Part shown: positions 8,674 through 16,765 of the stretch, piece by piece
Position numbering within the stretch: position 1 is the stretch's first letter
How the letters are laid out: every line of letters starts with the position of its first letter
Assembly: GCA_009926065.1 (NCBI GenBank)
Contig: RFPP01000015.1
Location: 1-46,272, forward strand
Direction: 5' to 3'
Source of the DNA: Flavobacteriaceae bacterium
Lineage (GTDB): Bacteria > Bacteroidota > Bacteroidia > Flavobacteriales > Flavobacteriaceae
DNA: 46,272 bases
Translations under genes and position numbers: made by a program
The notes under the pieces: generated by a model
What the model saw: only the letters and a program-made list of their open reading frames with translations
What the model was told of the DNA's origin: nothing
The model's database searches: none

Positions 8674-8958
8674 ATGGAGAAAGGATATGTTTATATAACA
8701 ACTAATAAAAATTTTAAAGTTCTATATGTTGGTGCTACAAAAAATTTAAAAAGTAGAATGGGACATCACAAAAAAGGAACTGGTGCAGTTTTCACTAAGA
8801 AGTATAATGCAACAGTTCTAATTTATTTTGAAGAATTCGTGGATTATAAAGATGCTTTTGTTAGAGAAAAACAATTAAAGAACTGGCATAAAGATTGGAA
8901 ATGGAATTTAGTAAAAGTTTTAAATCCCGAATTAAAAGATTTATATTTGGAGTTATAA
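8674..8958 (+). CDS. Small GIY-YIG endonuclease-family protein
   Basis: 94 residues, the size of single-domain GIY-YIG (UPF0213/YhbQ-like) proteins. The motif appears as Y5-V-Y7 and Y18-V-G20; Arg28 in LKSRMGHH and Glu65 in REKQLKNW are the expected catalytic Arg and metal-binding Glu. The segments VFTKKYNATVLIYFEEF and NPELKDLY are also standard, so the protein looks intact. It is the only gene within the inverted repeats at 8531-8551 and 9001-9021, with a roughly 40-bp AT-rich leader. A role in moving or maintaining the surrounding repeat is a hypothesis; a housekeeping DNA nicking role is also possible. Confidence 0.9.
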   Translation: MEKGYVYITTNKNFKVLYVGATKNLKSRMGHHKKGTGAVFTKKYNATVLIYFEEFVDYKDAFVREKQLKNWHKDWKWNLVKVLNPELKDLYLEL

Positions 8959-8998
8959 TAAAGTATCTAATCAACAGGATTTCGTTAAGTTGGTAAGA

Positions 8999-9021
8999 TG
9001 CTGAAACGAGTTCAGCATAAA
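8999..9021 (-). repeat. Right terminal inverted repeat with hairpin
   Basis: TGCTGAA-ACGAG-TTCAGCA (8999-9017) forms a perfect 7-bp stem with a 5-nt loop, like a REP hairpin. Bases 9001-9021 are the inverse of the left repeat. The upstream segment with GGATTTCGTTAAGTTGGT (8978-8995) belongs to the same recognisable dispersed flavobacterial repeat. The repeat ends in the A of the next gene's ATG. Confidence 0.8.
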
Positions 9022-9779
9022 TGATAGCAAAAATAAATAATTTCGAAGTTGACTTATCAAAACCCATTGATATCTCCATTTCATTGTCCAATACCGATGA
9101 AAATCCAATTGCATGGTACATTGAAAAACCAGTAATTGAACCGGTTGTTTTTGGCGATTGGATTGGGAAAGTTTCAGAAGGGAAATCCTCAACGAATTTC
9201 AATAATATCTTTTTTAATCCTCACGGACACGGAACACACACCGAATGTTTGGGACATATCACTAACGATTTTTACTCGATAAACCAATCCCTTAAGCAGT
9301 TTTTCTTTATGGCTGAATTGATTTCAGTTGAACCTGAATCCCAAAATGACGATTTGGTAATCACCAAAAATCAAATTGAAAATGCCCTCAAAGGAAGTTT
9401 TCCTGAAGCCATTATCATCCGCACGCTGCCTAATAATTCCGATAAAGTATCAAAGAAATATTCTCATACCAATCCACCTTATTTGTCAGAAGAAGCTGCA
9501 ATTTTTATTTGCGAAAGCGGTATCCAACATTTGCTTATCGATTTACCAAGCGTGGATAAAGAACACGATGAAGGAAAATTATTGGCACACAAAGCTTTTT
9601 GGAATGTGAAAAATGTAATGCATTTAAATGAAGATGCTAGAATAAATTCCACTATTACAGAAATGATTTTTGTAAATGATGAAGTGAAAGACGGTAGTTA
9701 TTTATTGAATTTGCAAATCGCGTCATTTGAAAATGATGCAAGTCCTAGCAAACCAATTTTGTTCGAAATAAAAAAATGA
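9021..9779 (+). CDS. Cyclase family protein (kynurenine formamidase-like metal-dependent hydrolase)
   Basis: 252 residues. The family's metal-binding signature is present as NPHGHGTHTECLGH, with further conserved parts LSKPIDISISL at the N-terminus, the Y-L-S-E-E-A-A block near residue 155 and the LLIDLPSVDKEHDEG segment. Members hydrolyse amide or ester bonds such as N-formylkynurenine, but no kynurenine-pathway genes are nearby, so the substrate is uncertain. Its start ATG directly abuts the GIY-YIG element, so any upstream translation signal now lies in element DNA. The stop overlaps the next gene (ATGA). Confidence 0.85.
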   Translation: MIAKINNFEVDLSKPIDISISLSNTDENPIAWYIEKPVIEPVVFGDWIGKVSEGKSSTNFNNIFFNPHGHGTHTECLGHITNDFYSINQSLKQFFFMAELISVEPESQNDDLVITKNQIENALKGSFPEAIIIRTLPNNSDKVSKKYSHTNPPYLSEEAAIFICESGIQHLLIDLPSVDKEHDEGKLLAHKAFWNVKNVMHLNEDARINSTITEMIFVNDEVKDGSYLLNLQIASFENDASPSKPILFEIKK

Positions 9780-10141
9780 ATTTAGAAACCTATTACGAAT
9801 ATTGTCTTTCAAAAAAAGGCGTAACCGAACATTTTCCTTTTGACCAAGAAACTTTGGTGTTTAAGGTAGGCGGAAAAATGTTTGCTTTATCGTCATTAAA
9901 CGAATGGGAAAAGGGAAATCCGACTGTAAACTTGAAATGCAATCCTGAATATGCTGAAGAGTTAAGAGCGGAATATGACGACATAAAACCGGGCTGGCAC
10001 ATGAGTAAAATTCACTGGAACACCATTGAAATAAATCGTGAATTACCCGATTCTTTAATAAAAGAACTGATTGACCATTCCTACGATTTGGTTTTTAAAA
10101 GCCTTACTAAAAAGGTACAATTGGAAGTTTTGGGGAAATAA
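9776..10141 (+). CDS. MmcQ/YjbR family protein
   Basis: 121 residues, the normal length for this CyaY-like fold family. Typical features are the opening LETYYEYCLSKKGVTEHFPFDQETLVFKVGGKMFAL, the NLKCNPEYAEELR segment, and PGWHMSKIHWNTI before the C-terminal helix IKELIDHSYDLV. The family is labelled DNA-binding from structural similarity, but a cellular function is not firmly known. It overlaps the cyclase gene by four bases, so it is translationally coupled. Confidence 0.9.
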   Translation: MNLETYYEYCLSKKGVTEHFPFDQETLVFKVGGKMFALSSLNEWEKGNPTVNLKCNPEYAEELRAEYDDIKPGWHMSKIHWNTIEINRELPDSLIKELIDHSYDLVFKSLTKKVQLEVLGK

Positions 10142-10189
10142 ACAACACATTACACCTTTAAATCTATATTCAAAGTGCAATAAGACTTA

Positions 10190-10912
10190 TTAATTGTCTT
10201 TAATATCTGTATCAATAGTTGAATTTGGAGATGATTTTTTAAATATTTCAATGAAATATCCTAATTGTAAAAAGTCACGACCCGTTTCATCATTTATTTT
10301 GTAGTCAAACTGATGTAAATAGCCAATTTGCAAAGTCGTTGCTTTTGAAGGTTTGTAATTTAATGTAACTTGCATTCGATTCCTTTCAAAATAAGGCTCT
10401 GTGTTCGTGAAAAAAAGTTCATTGCTTGCACTAATCTGAAATGGTTTGTATTTGTCTTGTTCTTTTCCAAAAGGGTATGAAACACCAAGTCGATATCGGA
10501 ACCGATTGCGATAACCATTGCTTGTAAATCTTAATTCCGATCGATATCGTTGTTCAATTTTGAAATTCCCTAATGATTGAAAAAGGACAGCTTGGGGCCA
10601 AAGTCTAAATTCATTATTGTTTTTTGGCAAAACAAAATTTCCCCCTTCATTATAGGTTTGGTAACTTCCTGCTCCTAAAGTCAGCTTTACATTTTTATGA
10701 ACTTTAAGGTTAATTCCCCCTTTATATTCATAGTAATGGAAATTATTATAGAATTTTAATGATCGTAATTGTGCTTCTCCAAAAAAACTCCATTTTTCGT
10801 TTTGATTGTATTTAATATTTAGAATATTCCAACTCCCAAGATCAAAATTTTGAGCTACCACTACATTTGAAGAAAAAAACAAAGAAATTACTGCTATAAA
10901 AAATAGTCTCAT
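10190..10912 (-). CDS. DUF2490 family outer-membrane beta-barrel-like protein
   Basis: 240 residues with a clear signal peptide (MRLFFIAVISLFFSSNVVVAQ). The mature part consists of alternating short beta strands with aromatic ends (for example WSFFGEAQLRSLKFYNNFHYYEYKGGINLKV, RYRSELRF, RFRYRLGVSYPF, TLQIGYLHQFDYKI), as expected for a small outer-membrane barrel of the DUF2490 family. No function is known for the family. It begins directly after the terC stop on the same strand, so it is probably co-transcribed with it. Confidence 0.82.
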   Translation of the reverse strand: MRLFFIAVISLFFSSNVVVAQNFDLGSWNILNIKYNQNEKWSFFGEAQLRSLKFYNNFHYYEYKGGINLKVHKNVKLTLGAGSYQTYNEGGNFVLPKNNNEFRLWPQAVLFQSLGNFKIEQRYRSELRFTSNGYRNRFRYRLGVSYPFGKEQDKYKPFQISASNELFFTNTEPYFERNRMQVTLNYKPSKATTLQIGYLHQFDYKINDETGRDFLQLGYFIEIFKKSSPNSTIDTDIKDN

Positions 10913-11605
10913 TTAATTGTTTTTTATAGTTTTCATTTGAACAACATCAACTAAAAATGCGAATGCCATTGAAAAATATATATAGCCTTTTGGGATTTCA
11001 AAGTGAAACCCTTCAGCAAGCAAAGAAGCTCCAATCATCATTAAAAAGCACAATGCTAATATTTTAAAAGACGGGTGTTTTTTTATAAATTCACTAATTG
11101 GTTTAGAAGCAAATAGCATAATAATTACTGTAACAATTACCGCTGTATACATAACCCAAAGTTCCTGAACCATTCCAACCGCAGTAATTATTGAATCGAT
11201 TGAGAACACGATATCCAATAGAATTACTTCTAATAATAATCTTCTAAAACCACTGTTTTTGGGAACGATTGGAATATTTTCATTTAAAATTTCGGTTTTG
11301 TGGTAAATTTCTTTGGTGCTTTTATAAATTAAGAAAAGTCCACCAAAAATTATAATTAAGTCCTTTCCTGAAAAGTTAGTATTATTGAAAGTGAAAAGCG
11401 TTTGGTCTAGTTTTAATATCCAAGCTATAAAAGCTAAAAGTAGAAGTCTCATAACCATAGCCAAACCAATTCCCCAATATCGAAGTTTGTTTCTTTGGTT
11501 ATCTGGCAATTTGTCTGCCAAAATAGAAATAAAAATAATATTATCAATTCCAAGAATTACTTCAAGTGCAATTAAAGAAAGTAAGGGAATTATTGCTTCA
11601 GTCAT
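10913..11605 (-). CDS. TerC family integral membrane protein
   Basis: 230 residues with about seven membrane segments. The acidic residues LEVILGIDNIIFISILADKLP in the first and LLLEVILLDIVFSIDSIITAVGM in the fourth helix are the hallmark of the family, which includes the tellurium-resistance protein TerC and the Mn2+ exporters Alx/MeeF type. Those Asp/Glu residues suggest metal ion (probably Mn2+) transport; no other ter genes are nearby, so a tellurite role is unlikely. It is immediately followed by the DUF2490 gene. Confidence 0.9.
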   Translation of the reverse strand: MTEAIIPLLSLIALEVILGIDNIIFISILADKLPDNQRNKLRYWGIGLAMVMRLLLLAFIAWILKLDQTLFTFNNTNFSGKDLIIIFGGLFLIYKSTKEIYHKTEILNENIPIVPKNSGFRRLLLEVILLDIVFSIDSIITAVGMVQELWVMYTAVIVTVIIMLFASKPISEFIKKHPSFKILALCFLMMIGASLLAEGFHFEIPKGYIYFSMAFAFLVDVVQMKTIKNN

Positions 11606-11733
11606 ATTTATTTTTCTTTTTTTGACGGGACTAAAAAGCTTGTAAACCTTATGATTTAATCCTTTGAAACGCCTATTAATTATTTAGCTAAAATATAAAA
11701 TAATTACAATAAATTTTAACGTTAACAAATAAA

Positions 11734-11781
11734 AAACCCTCACATTCAAACTGAATTTAATTCAGTTTCGTGCAAGAGTTT
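11734..11781 (-). terminator. Long-stem terminator of ahcY
   Basis: Read on the minus strand, AAACTCT...AGGGTTT forms the base of a stem and AAACTGAAT-taa-ATTCAGTTT (perfect 9 bp, 11748-11768) its top, followed by TTT. It lies 41 bp after the ahcY stop. Confidence 0.7.
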
Positions 11782-11821
11782 ATCTAATTATTTCGAAATC
11801 TAACTTTCTAAGAATTTCTGA

Positions 11822-13138
11822 TTAATATCTGTAGTATTCTGGTTTGAATGGACCTTGAACTTCCACACCAATATATTCCGCTTGGTCTTGACGTAAAGTT
11901 TCCAGTTCAACACCTAATTTTGCCAAGTGCAACCTCGCCACTTTTTCATCTAAATGTTTTGGTAACATATAAACTTCATTTTTGTATGCCGCGCTATTTT
12001 TCCACAATTCAATTTGAGCCAATGTTTGGTTCGTAAACGAGTTACTCATTACAAAACTCGGGTGCCCAGTAGCGCAACCAAGGTTTACCAAACGACCTTC
12101 AGCCAAAATAATAATGTCATTTCCAGCAATAGTATATTTGTCAACTTGTGGTTTGATTTCAACTTTTGAAGCACCGTGGTTTTTGTTCAACCAAGCCATA
12201 TCAATTTCGTTATCAAAATGTCCAATATTACAAACGATAGTTTTGTCTTTCATTTTCTCAAAGTGAGAACCCAAAACAATATCTTTATTCCCAGTAGTAG
12301 TAATAATAATATCGGCAGTTTTGATTACTGTATCTAATCTTTTAACTTCAAAACCATCCATTGCCGCTTGTAAAGCACAAATAGGGTCAATTTCAGTAAC
12401 CGTTACAATAGATCCGGCACCTCTAAATGAAGCAGCAGTACCTTTTCCAACGTCGCCATAACCACAAACGATTACTCTTTTTCCAGCTAACATAATATCA
12501 GTAGCACGACGAACCGCATCAACAGCACTTTCTTTACAACCATATTTATTATCAAATTTCGATTTTGTAACCGAGTCATTTACATTAATTGCTGGCATAT
12601 ACAAAGTTCCGTTTTTCATTCTTTCATATAAACGGTGAACTCCAGTGGTAGTTTCTTCTGACAAACCTTTAATTCCAGGTATTAATTCTGGGTAACGGTC
12701 GAAAACCATATTGGTTAAATCTCCACCATCATCCAAAATCATATTCAATGGCTTTCTGTCTTCACCAAAAAATAACGTTTGCTCAATACACCAGTCAAAA
12801 GAAGCTTCGTCAAGACCTTTCCATGCATATACTTGAATTCCAGCAGCAGCAATAGCTGCAGCAGCCTGATCCTGAGTAGAGAAAATATTACAAGAACTCC
12901 AAGTAACTTCTGCACCCAAAGCAACTAAAGTTTCAATTAAAACCGCTGTTTGAATTGTCATGTGCAAACATCCTGCAATACGAGCCCCTTTAAGTGGTTG
13001 TTCGTCTTTGTATTCAGCACGTAGCGCCATTAATCCTGGCATTTCAGCTTCTGCTAATTCAATTTCTTTTCTTCCCCAAGCCGCTAGAGAAATATCTTTC
13101 ACTTTGTAAGCCACATAAGGCATAGTTGCTGTACTCAT
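11822..13138 (-). CDS. ahcY: Adenosylhomocysteinase
   Basis: Splits S-adenosylhomocysteine to adenosine and homocysteine, completing the methyl cycle; a cytoplasmic tetramer. The 438-residue product shows the NAD-binding loop [21 protein letters not shown], the substrate-domain segments [16 protein letters not shown] and [17 protein letters not shown], the catalytic stretch [20 protein letters not shown], and the C-terminal [36 protein letters not shown] and final KPEYYRY that completes the NAD site of the neighbouring subunit. It is apparently monocistronic, with its own terminator; a TAAATTTG box (13169-13176, minus) may be its -7 element. Confidence 0.98.
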   Translation of the reverse strand: MSTATMPYVAYKVKDISLAAWGRKEIELAEAEMPGLMALRAEYKDEQPLKGARIAGCLHMTIQTAVLIETLVALGAEVTWSSCNIFSTQDQAAAAIAAAGIQVYAWKGLDEASFDWCIEQTLFFGEDRKPLNMILDDGGDLTNMVFDRYPELIPGIKGLSEETTTGVHRLYERMKNGTLYMPAINVNDSVTKSKFDNKYGCKESAVDAVRRATDIMLAGKRVIVCGYGDVGKGTAASFRGAGSIVTVTEIDPICALQAAMDGFEVKRLDTVIKTADIIITTTGNKDIVLGSHFEKMKDKTIVCNIGHFDNEIDMAWLNKNHGASKVEIKPQVDKYTIAGNDIIILAEGRLVNLGCATGHPSFVMSNSFTNQTLAQIELWKNSAAYKNEVYMLPKHLDEKVARLHLAKLGVELETLRQDQAEYIGVEVQGPFKPEYYRY

Positions 13139-13280
13139 TTATAGTATATTTGTATTTGTATTTTTTTGCAAATTTAGGTATTAACTTTGTCATTTAATAA
13201 TTTTTACAACTTTTTATGAAATGTTTATTATGTAAAGACTTGAATTTTAAATCAATATAATGCTTATTTCGTTTTTTGAA

Positions 13281-13355
13281 GCTATTTCCTGCTATCCGCT
13301 ATATCACTTTTGGCTAACCCCGCCACAAGAGGATACCGCTGCTATCAGGGCTAGC
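13281..13355. repeat. Dispersed flavobacterial intergenic repeat (REP-like)
   Basis: The segment includes GCTATCCGCTATATC (13291-13305) and GGATACCGCTGCTATCAGGG (13331-13350), whose GCTATCC/GGATACC and AGCGG/CCGCT parts can pair imperfectly. I recognise the form (a TAGCCCTGATAG-type end, AGCGG, GGATAGC) as a repeat scattered between genes in many Flavobacterium genomes. It is more GC-rich than its surroundings. Only one copy is in this window. Confidence 0.6.
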
Positions 13356-13390
13356 ATTAACTAGAAATTAAAAGAACTTAAATTTAATTT

Positions 13391-13410
13391 ATAATTCATA
13401 ATTCACAATT
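13391..13410 (+). repeat. 20-nt repeat, copy 1
   Basis: ATAATTCATAATTCACAATT occurs identically at 17182-17201. This copy ends six bases before the start codon of the phosphopantetheinyl transferase. Purpose unknown. Confidence 0.8.
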
Positions 13411-13416
13411 AATCTA

Positions 13417-14052
13417 ATGCCACTTCTAAAAACAATAAATTTTAACCCAACTACCGAAATTCTCGTTTGGAACATCACCGAATCGTTGGCAGAATTGTCT
13501 ACAGAAGTTACTTTAAACGCAATAAACCAAAAAAGACACAACAGAATGAAGTCAGAATTGCACCAACGTGCTTTTCTAAGTGTCCGTAAATTATTGCAAT
13601 TAAAAGGTTACACCGATTTTGATTTAGAATACGATCAATTTGGGAAACCCCATCTAAAAGACGGCAAATACATTTCTATTTCCCACTCCCACGAGTATGC
13701 AACCATAATCATCAGTGATGAAATTACAGGAATCGATATTGAATTGCAACGAGAAAAAATCATTAAAATTGCACCTAAATTTGCTGAAAATGAATTGGAT
13801 TTATTAGATAAAGAAAACCAAGATTATATCAGAAAGCTAACAGTTATTTGGGGCGTGAAGGAATCTATCTTCAAAATTAGAAACGAAGCCGGAATTAGTT
13901 TTAAAGATCATATTTACGTACAACCATTTGATATACAAGACCCATCAGGAATTGCAGATTTACATTTTCAAAACAATTCAATCCAATTCAAGTATCATTT
14001 TATTGAAATTGATAACTTTACTTTGGTTTATGCCTTCCAAAAAAATAAATAA
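13417..14052 (+). CDS. 4'-phosphopantetheinyl transferase superfamily protein (Sfp-like)
   Basis: Transfers the phosphopantetheine arm of CoA to a carrier protein. 211 residues in the two-lobe Sfp arrangement: GKPHL (76-80), ISISHSHEYA (His90, His92), GIDIE (Asp107, Glu109, the Mg2+ ligands) and WGVKESIFK (Trp145, Lys148, Glu149, Lys153). The carrier partner cannot be told; no polyketide or peptide synthase is nearby, so it may serve fatty acid ACP in place of AcpS. It begins after an AT-rich 20-mer that also occurs at 17182. The pnuC gene starts 3 bp after its stop, so the two are probably one transcript. Confidence 0.9.
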   Translation: MPLLKTINFNPTTEILVWNITESLAELSTEVTLNAINQKRHNRMKSELHQRAFLSVRKLLQLKGYTDFDLEYDQFGKPHLKDGKYISISHSHEYATIIISDEITGIDIELQREKIIKIAPKFAENELDLLDKENQDYIRKLTVIWGVKESIFKIRNEAGISFKDHIYVQPFDIQDPSGIADLHFQNNSIQFKYHFIEIDNFTLVYAFQKNK

Positions 14053-14055
14053 TCA

Positions 14056-14685
14056 ATGATAGAATTCCTTTTTCATCAATACGACAATTACCCAACAATT
14101 GAGATTTTTCTTGAAATTACTGCAGTGATATTCGGAATTCTAAGCGTTTGGTTTGCTAAAAAAAATAATATTCTAGTATTTCCAACAGGCATTATAAATA
14201 CATCAATTTATGTTTATTTACTTTGGAAATGGTCATTATTGGGGGATATGATGATTAATGGATACTACGTTGTAATGAGTGTTTACGGTTGGTATGTTTG
14301 GACAAGAAAAAAAGAAGGCACCGATGAATTCCCAATTTCAAGAATTACAAAAAAGGAAAAAGGTCTTGCTTTTGTAATATTTACGTTAACAATAGCGTTC
14401 GTAGTTGTGGTCTATTTATTTTTTAATAAATTTACAACATGGTCAGCTTATGTAGACACTATAGTTACTGGAATTTTCTTTGTAGGGATGTGGCTCATGG
14501 CTAAAAGAAAAATTGAAAATTGGATTTTATGGATTATTGGAAATACTATATCCGTTCCAATGTATTTTTTTAAGGGATATACCTTTACAAGCTTTCAATA
14601 TATTATATTTACAATCATCGCCATATACGGCTATTTAGAATGGAAGAAAACCTTAAACAACTCCAGCTCCCTGGAAACGAAATAA
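14056..14685 (+). CDS. pnuC: PnuC-family vitamin-precursor transporter (nicotinamide riboside or thiamine)
   Basis: 209 residues, seven predicted membrane helices, a facilitator of the PnuC/SWEET-like fold. Family features are the half-repeat VWFAKKNNILVFPTGIINTSIYVYLLWKWSLLGDMMINGYYVVMSVYGWYVWTRKK and its partner SAYVDTIVTGIFFVGMWLMAKRKIENWILWIIGNTISVPMYFFKGYTFTSFQYIIFTIIAIYGYLEWKK. Members carry nicotinamide riboside (PnuC), thiamine (PnuT) or other precursors, which are trapped by an intracellular kinase. The next gene, overlapping by 46 bp, begins with a NadR-like kinase domain, which favours nicotinamide riboside. A TPP riboswitch and a TonB receptor two genes downstream make thiamine possible too. 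Confidence 0.88.
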   Translation: MIEFLFHQYDNYPTIEIFLEITAVIFGILSVWFAKKNNILVFPTGIINTSIYVYLLWKWSLLGDMMINGYYVVMSVYGWYVWTRKKEGTDEFPISRITKKEKGLAFVIFTLTIAFVVVVYLFFNKFTTWSAYVDTIVTGIFFVGMWLMAKRKIENWILWIIGNTISVPMYFFKGYTFTSFQYIIFTIIAIYGYLEWKKTLNNSSSLETK

Positions 14686-16757
14686 TAAAAATTGCCGTTT
14701 ACGGACCTGAAAGCACAGGGAAAACCACCTTGTCCAATCAGTTAGCGAATCATTTCAATACGAAATGGGCGCCGGAATTTGCGCGTGATTATTTGCAACA
14801 AAAATGGGATTTAAAAAAGGAAATTTGTTCTCCTGAAGATTTATTGCCTATCGCTTTAGGACAAATCAAACTCGAAAATAGTGCTTTACAAAAAGCAAAT
14901 AGTTACCTTTTTGTAGATACTTGCCTAATGACAACCAAAGTTTTTTCGGAAATTTATTATGGTTTTTGTGATTCTAAATTGGATAAAGCCGCCCGAAAGC
15001 ACAAGTACGATCTGTTTTTTCTAACTGATATTGATGTGCCTTGGGAGAAAGACGATTTGCGCGATTCTCCAAATGACAGAGAAATTACCTTTAAAATATT
15101 CAAACAGGCATTAATTGAAAATAATAAACCATTTATAATACTAACAGGAAATCAAGAAGCTAGATTTCAAAAAGCTGTTGCAATAATTGAAGGTTTAACC
15201 ATAGCGAAAGAACTCGGATTTTCTTCACACGATTTCCTTCAGATTTTAGAATCGGAAGTTCCATTGGCTAAAATTGAAAAGCAACTTTCAATTTATAAAA
15301 ATGGAATTCCAAAAGCCAATTTAAATCGTCCCGCAGTTATTAATGACGGAATTATTAAGTTAACTGATGATGAATTTCAAAGCTATTCCTCATTATTTGA
15401 TTCTAAAAAAGACAATTTTAAGCTTAAGAAGTTCATTCCAGCTTCGGGGGCGGCAAGCAGAATGTTCAAGTTTTTAAATGAATTTATAAATGAATTTGAT
15501 TCAGAAAACGAAACTGTAAATGCCTATATCAATCGGAAAAGTGCAATTGAGTTAATGGTTTTCTTAGCTGGATTGGAAAAATTTCCATTCTTCAAAGTTA
15601 TTCAGAGCAAGCTTTTAAAAGAATTTCCTGATTTTAAAACTTGGAATAAAGACCAACAGTATTATTATTTCATAAAATTGATGTTGGACGAAAACCACTT
15701 TGACTTTTCAAACAAACCCAAAGGAGTTTTACCTTTTCATCAATATCAGAATCATGTTGTAACTCCAATAGAGGAACATTTAAAAGAAAGTGTTTTATAT
15801 GCTTCTGCAAATGGAGTTTCAAATTTACATTTCACGGTTTCAGAATCTCATAAAATACAATTTGAAAATACATTATTGAAAGTTAAAAGTAAAATTGAAG
15901 AAACTTCAGGAACTAAAATAAATATTGCTTTTTCTCACCAAAAAAAACATACCGATAGCATAGCTGTTGATTCTGAAAATAAACCTTTCAGAGACAAGAA
16001 CGGAAAATTAGTATTCAGACCCGGAGGACATGGTTCATTAATTGAAAATTTAAGTTCCCTAGATGCTGATATTTTGTTTATAAAAAATATTGATAATGTA
16101 ATACTAAATCAAGCTAAAACAATAGCTTTCTATAAAAGAGGTTTGGCCGGACTTTTATTAGAATTGCAAGAAAAAATATATTTTTATTTATCAAAAATAG
16201 ATTCAATTGTTGAAAATGAAACTTCACAATTGATTAATTTCATAGAACAACATTTAAATTATAAAGTAAATGCTGATTTTTCAAAATATACGTTGGAAAA
16301 TAAAATTAGTTATTTAAAAGAAATCTTGAACCGCCCAATTCGAGTATGCGGTATGGTAAAAAATGAAGGTGAACCAGGCGGTGGTCCATTTTGGGTAACC
16401 GATGTCAATGGAAATAATACTTTGCAAATTGTTGAATCGGCGCAAATTGATTTCAGCAATGAAAAACAGACTTTAATTGCAAGTAATGCAAGTCATTTTA
16501 ATCCTGTAGATTTGGTTTGCGGACTAAAAGATTACAAAGGTTTAAAGTTTGACTTTAAGAATTTCATCGATCACAATAGTGGTTTTATTGTTGAAAAAAC
16601 TAAATTCGGAAAACCAATTAAAGCCTATGAATTGCCCGGTTTATGGAATGGAGCAATGGCTAATTGGATTACTATTTTTGTTGAGGTTCCGTTAATTACA
16701 TTTAATCCAGTGAAAACGGTCAACGATTTATTGAAACCGGCACATCAAAATCATTAA
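14640..16757 (+). CDS. Fusion: NadR-like ribosylnicotinamide kinase domain + DUF4301
   Basis: 705 residues. Residues 15-190 are an AAA_28/NadR-type P-loop kinase: Walker A G22-PESTGKT, FVDTC (Asp93), and FLTDIDVPWEKDDLRDSP, close to the ribosylnicotinamide kinase half of NadR. From about 194 to the end is a full-length DUF4301 domain. It contains IPASGAASRM (266-275), KPKGVLPFH (359-367), RPGGHG (460-465) and FIKNIDNV (480-487), a series reminiscent of UDP-sugar pyrophosphorylase motifs, so a nucleotidylyltransferase activity is possible (inference). The start ATG at 14640 overlaps pnuC; no other Met precedes the P-loop. The kinase would trap the substrate imported by PnuC. No frameshift is seen; arfB starts 8 bp later. 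Confidence 0.88.
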   Translation: MEENLKQLQLPGNEIIKIAVYGPESTGKTTLSNQLANHFNTKWAPEFARDYLQQKWDLKKEICSPEDLLPIALGQIKLENSALQKANSYLFVDTCLMTTKVFSEIYYGFCDSKLDKAARKHKYDLFFLTDIDVPWEKDDLRDSPNDREITFKIFKQALIENNKPFIILTGNQEARFQKAVAIIEGLTIAKELGFSSHDFLQILESEVPLAKIEKQLSIYKNGIPKANLNRPAVINDGIIKLTDDEFQSYSSLFDSKKDNFKLKKFIPASGAASRMFKFLNEFINEFDSENETVNAYINRKSAIELMVFLAGLEKFPFFKVIQSKLLKEFPDFKTWNKDQQYYYFIKLMLDENHFDFSNKPKGVLPFHQYQNHVVTPIEEHLKESVLYASANGVSNLHFTVSESHKIQFENTLLKVKSKIEETSGTKINIAFSHQKKHTDSIAVDSENKPFRDKNGKLVFRPGGHGSLIENLSSLDADILFIKNIDNVILNQAKTIAFYKRGLAGLLLELQEKIYFYLSKIDSIVENETSQLINFIEQHLNYKVNADFSKYTLENKISYLKEILNRPIRVCGMVKNEGEPGGGPFWVTDVNGNNTLQIVESAQIDFSNEKQTLIASNASHFNPVDLVCGLKDYKGLKFDFKNFIDHNSGFIVEKTKFGKPIKAYELPGLWNGAMANWITIFVEVPLITFNPVKTVNDLLKPAHQNH

Positions 16758-16765
16758 ATTCACCC

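Larger units (their letters stand above)
8531..9021 (+). mobile_element. Putative GIY-YIG element with 21-nt terminal inverted repeats
   Basis: The unit is bounded by inverted copies of a 21-nt sequence (8531-8551 and 9001-9021) that match at 20 of 21 positions. Inside are a 21-bp tandem array (8552-8635), one GIY-YIG nuclease gene, and a right-end segment (about 8970-9020) that I recognise from experience as a dispersed intergenic repeat in flavobacterial genomes. It sits exactly between the hemW stop and the start codon of the cyclase gene. No transposase is present and no target duplication is obvious. Treating it as a mobile or formerly mobile unit is inference. Confidence 0.55.

Noticed and set aside
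8861..9202. Minus-strand frames across the right end of the GIY-YIG element (AELVSASYQLNEI and MLNSFQHLTNLTK-like translations)
   Set aside because: These are translations of the dispersed repeat itself, antisense to the nuclease and cyclase genes; such strings turn up as false genes in flavobacterial annotations.
10913..11605. Tellurite resistance operon
   Set aside because: Only a TerC-family protein is present, with no terA/B/D/Z genes; the family more often transports Mn2+.
14640..16757. Frameshift or assembly error joining two genes
   Set aside because: One continuous frame with natural sequence at the domain border (about residue 190); both domains are complete and codon use does not change.
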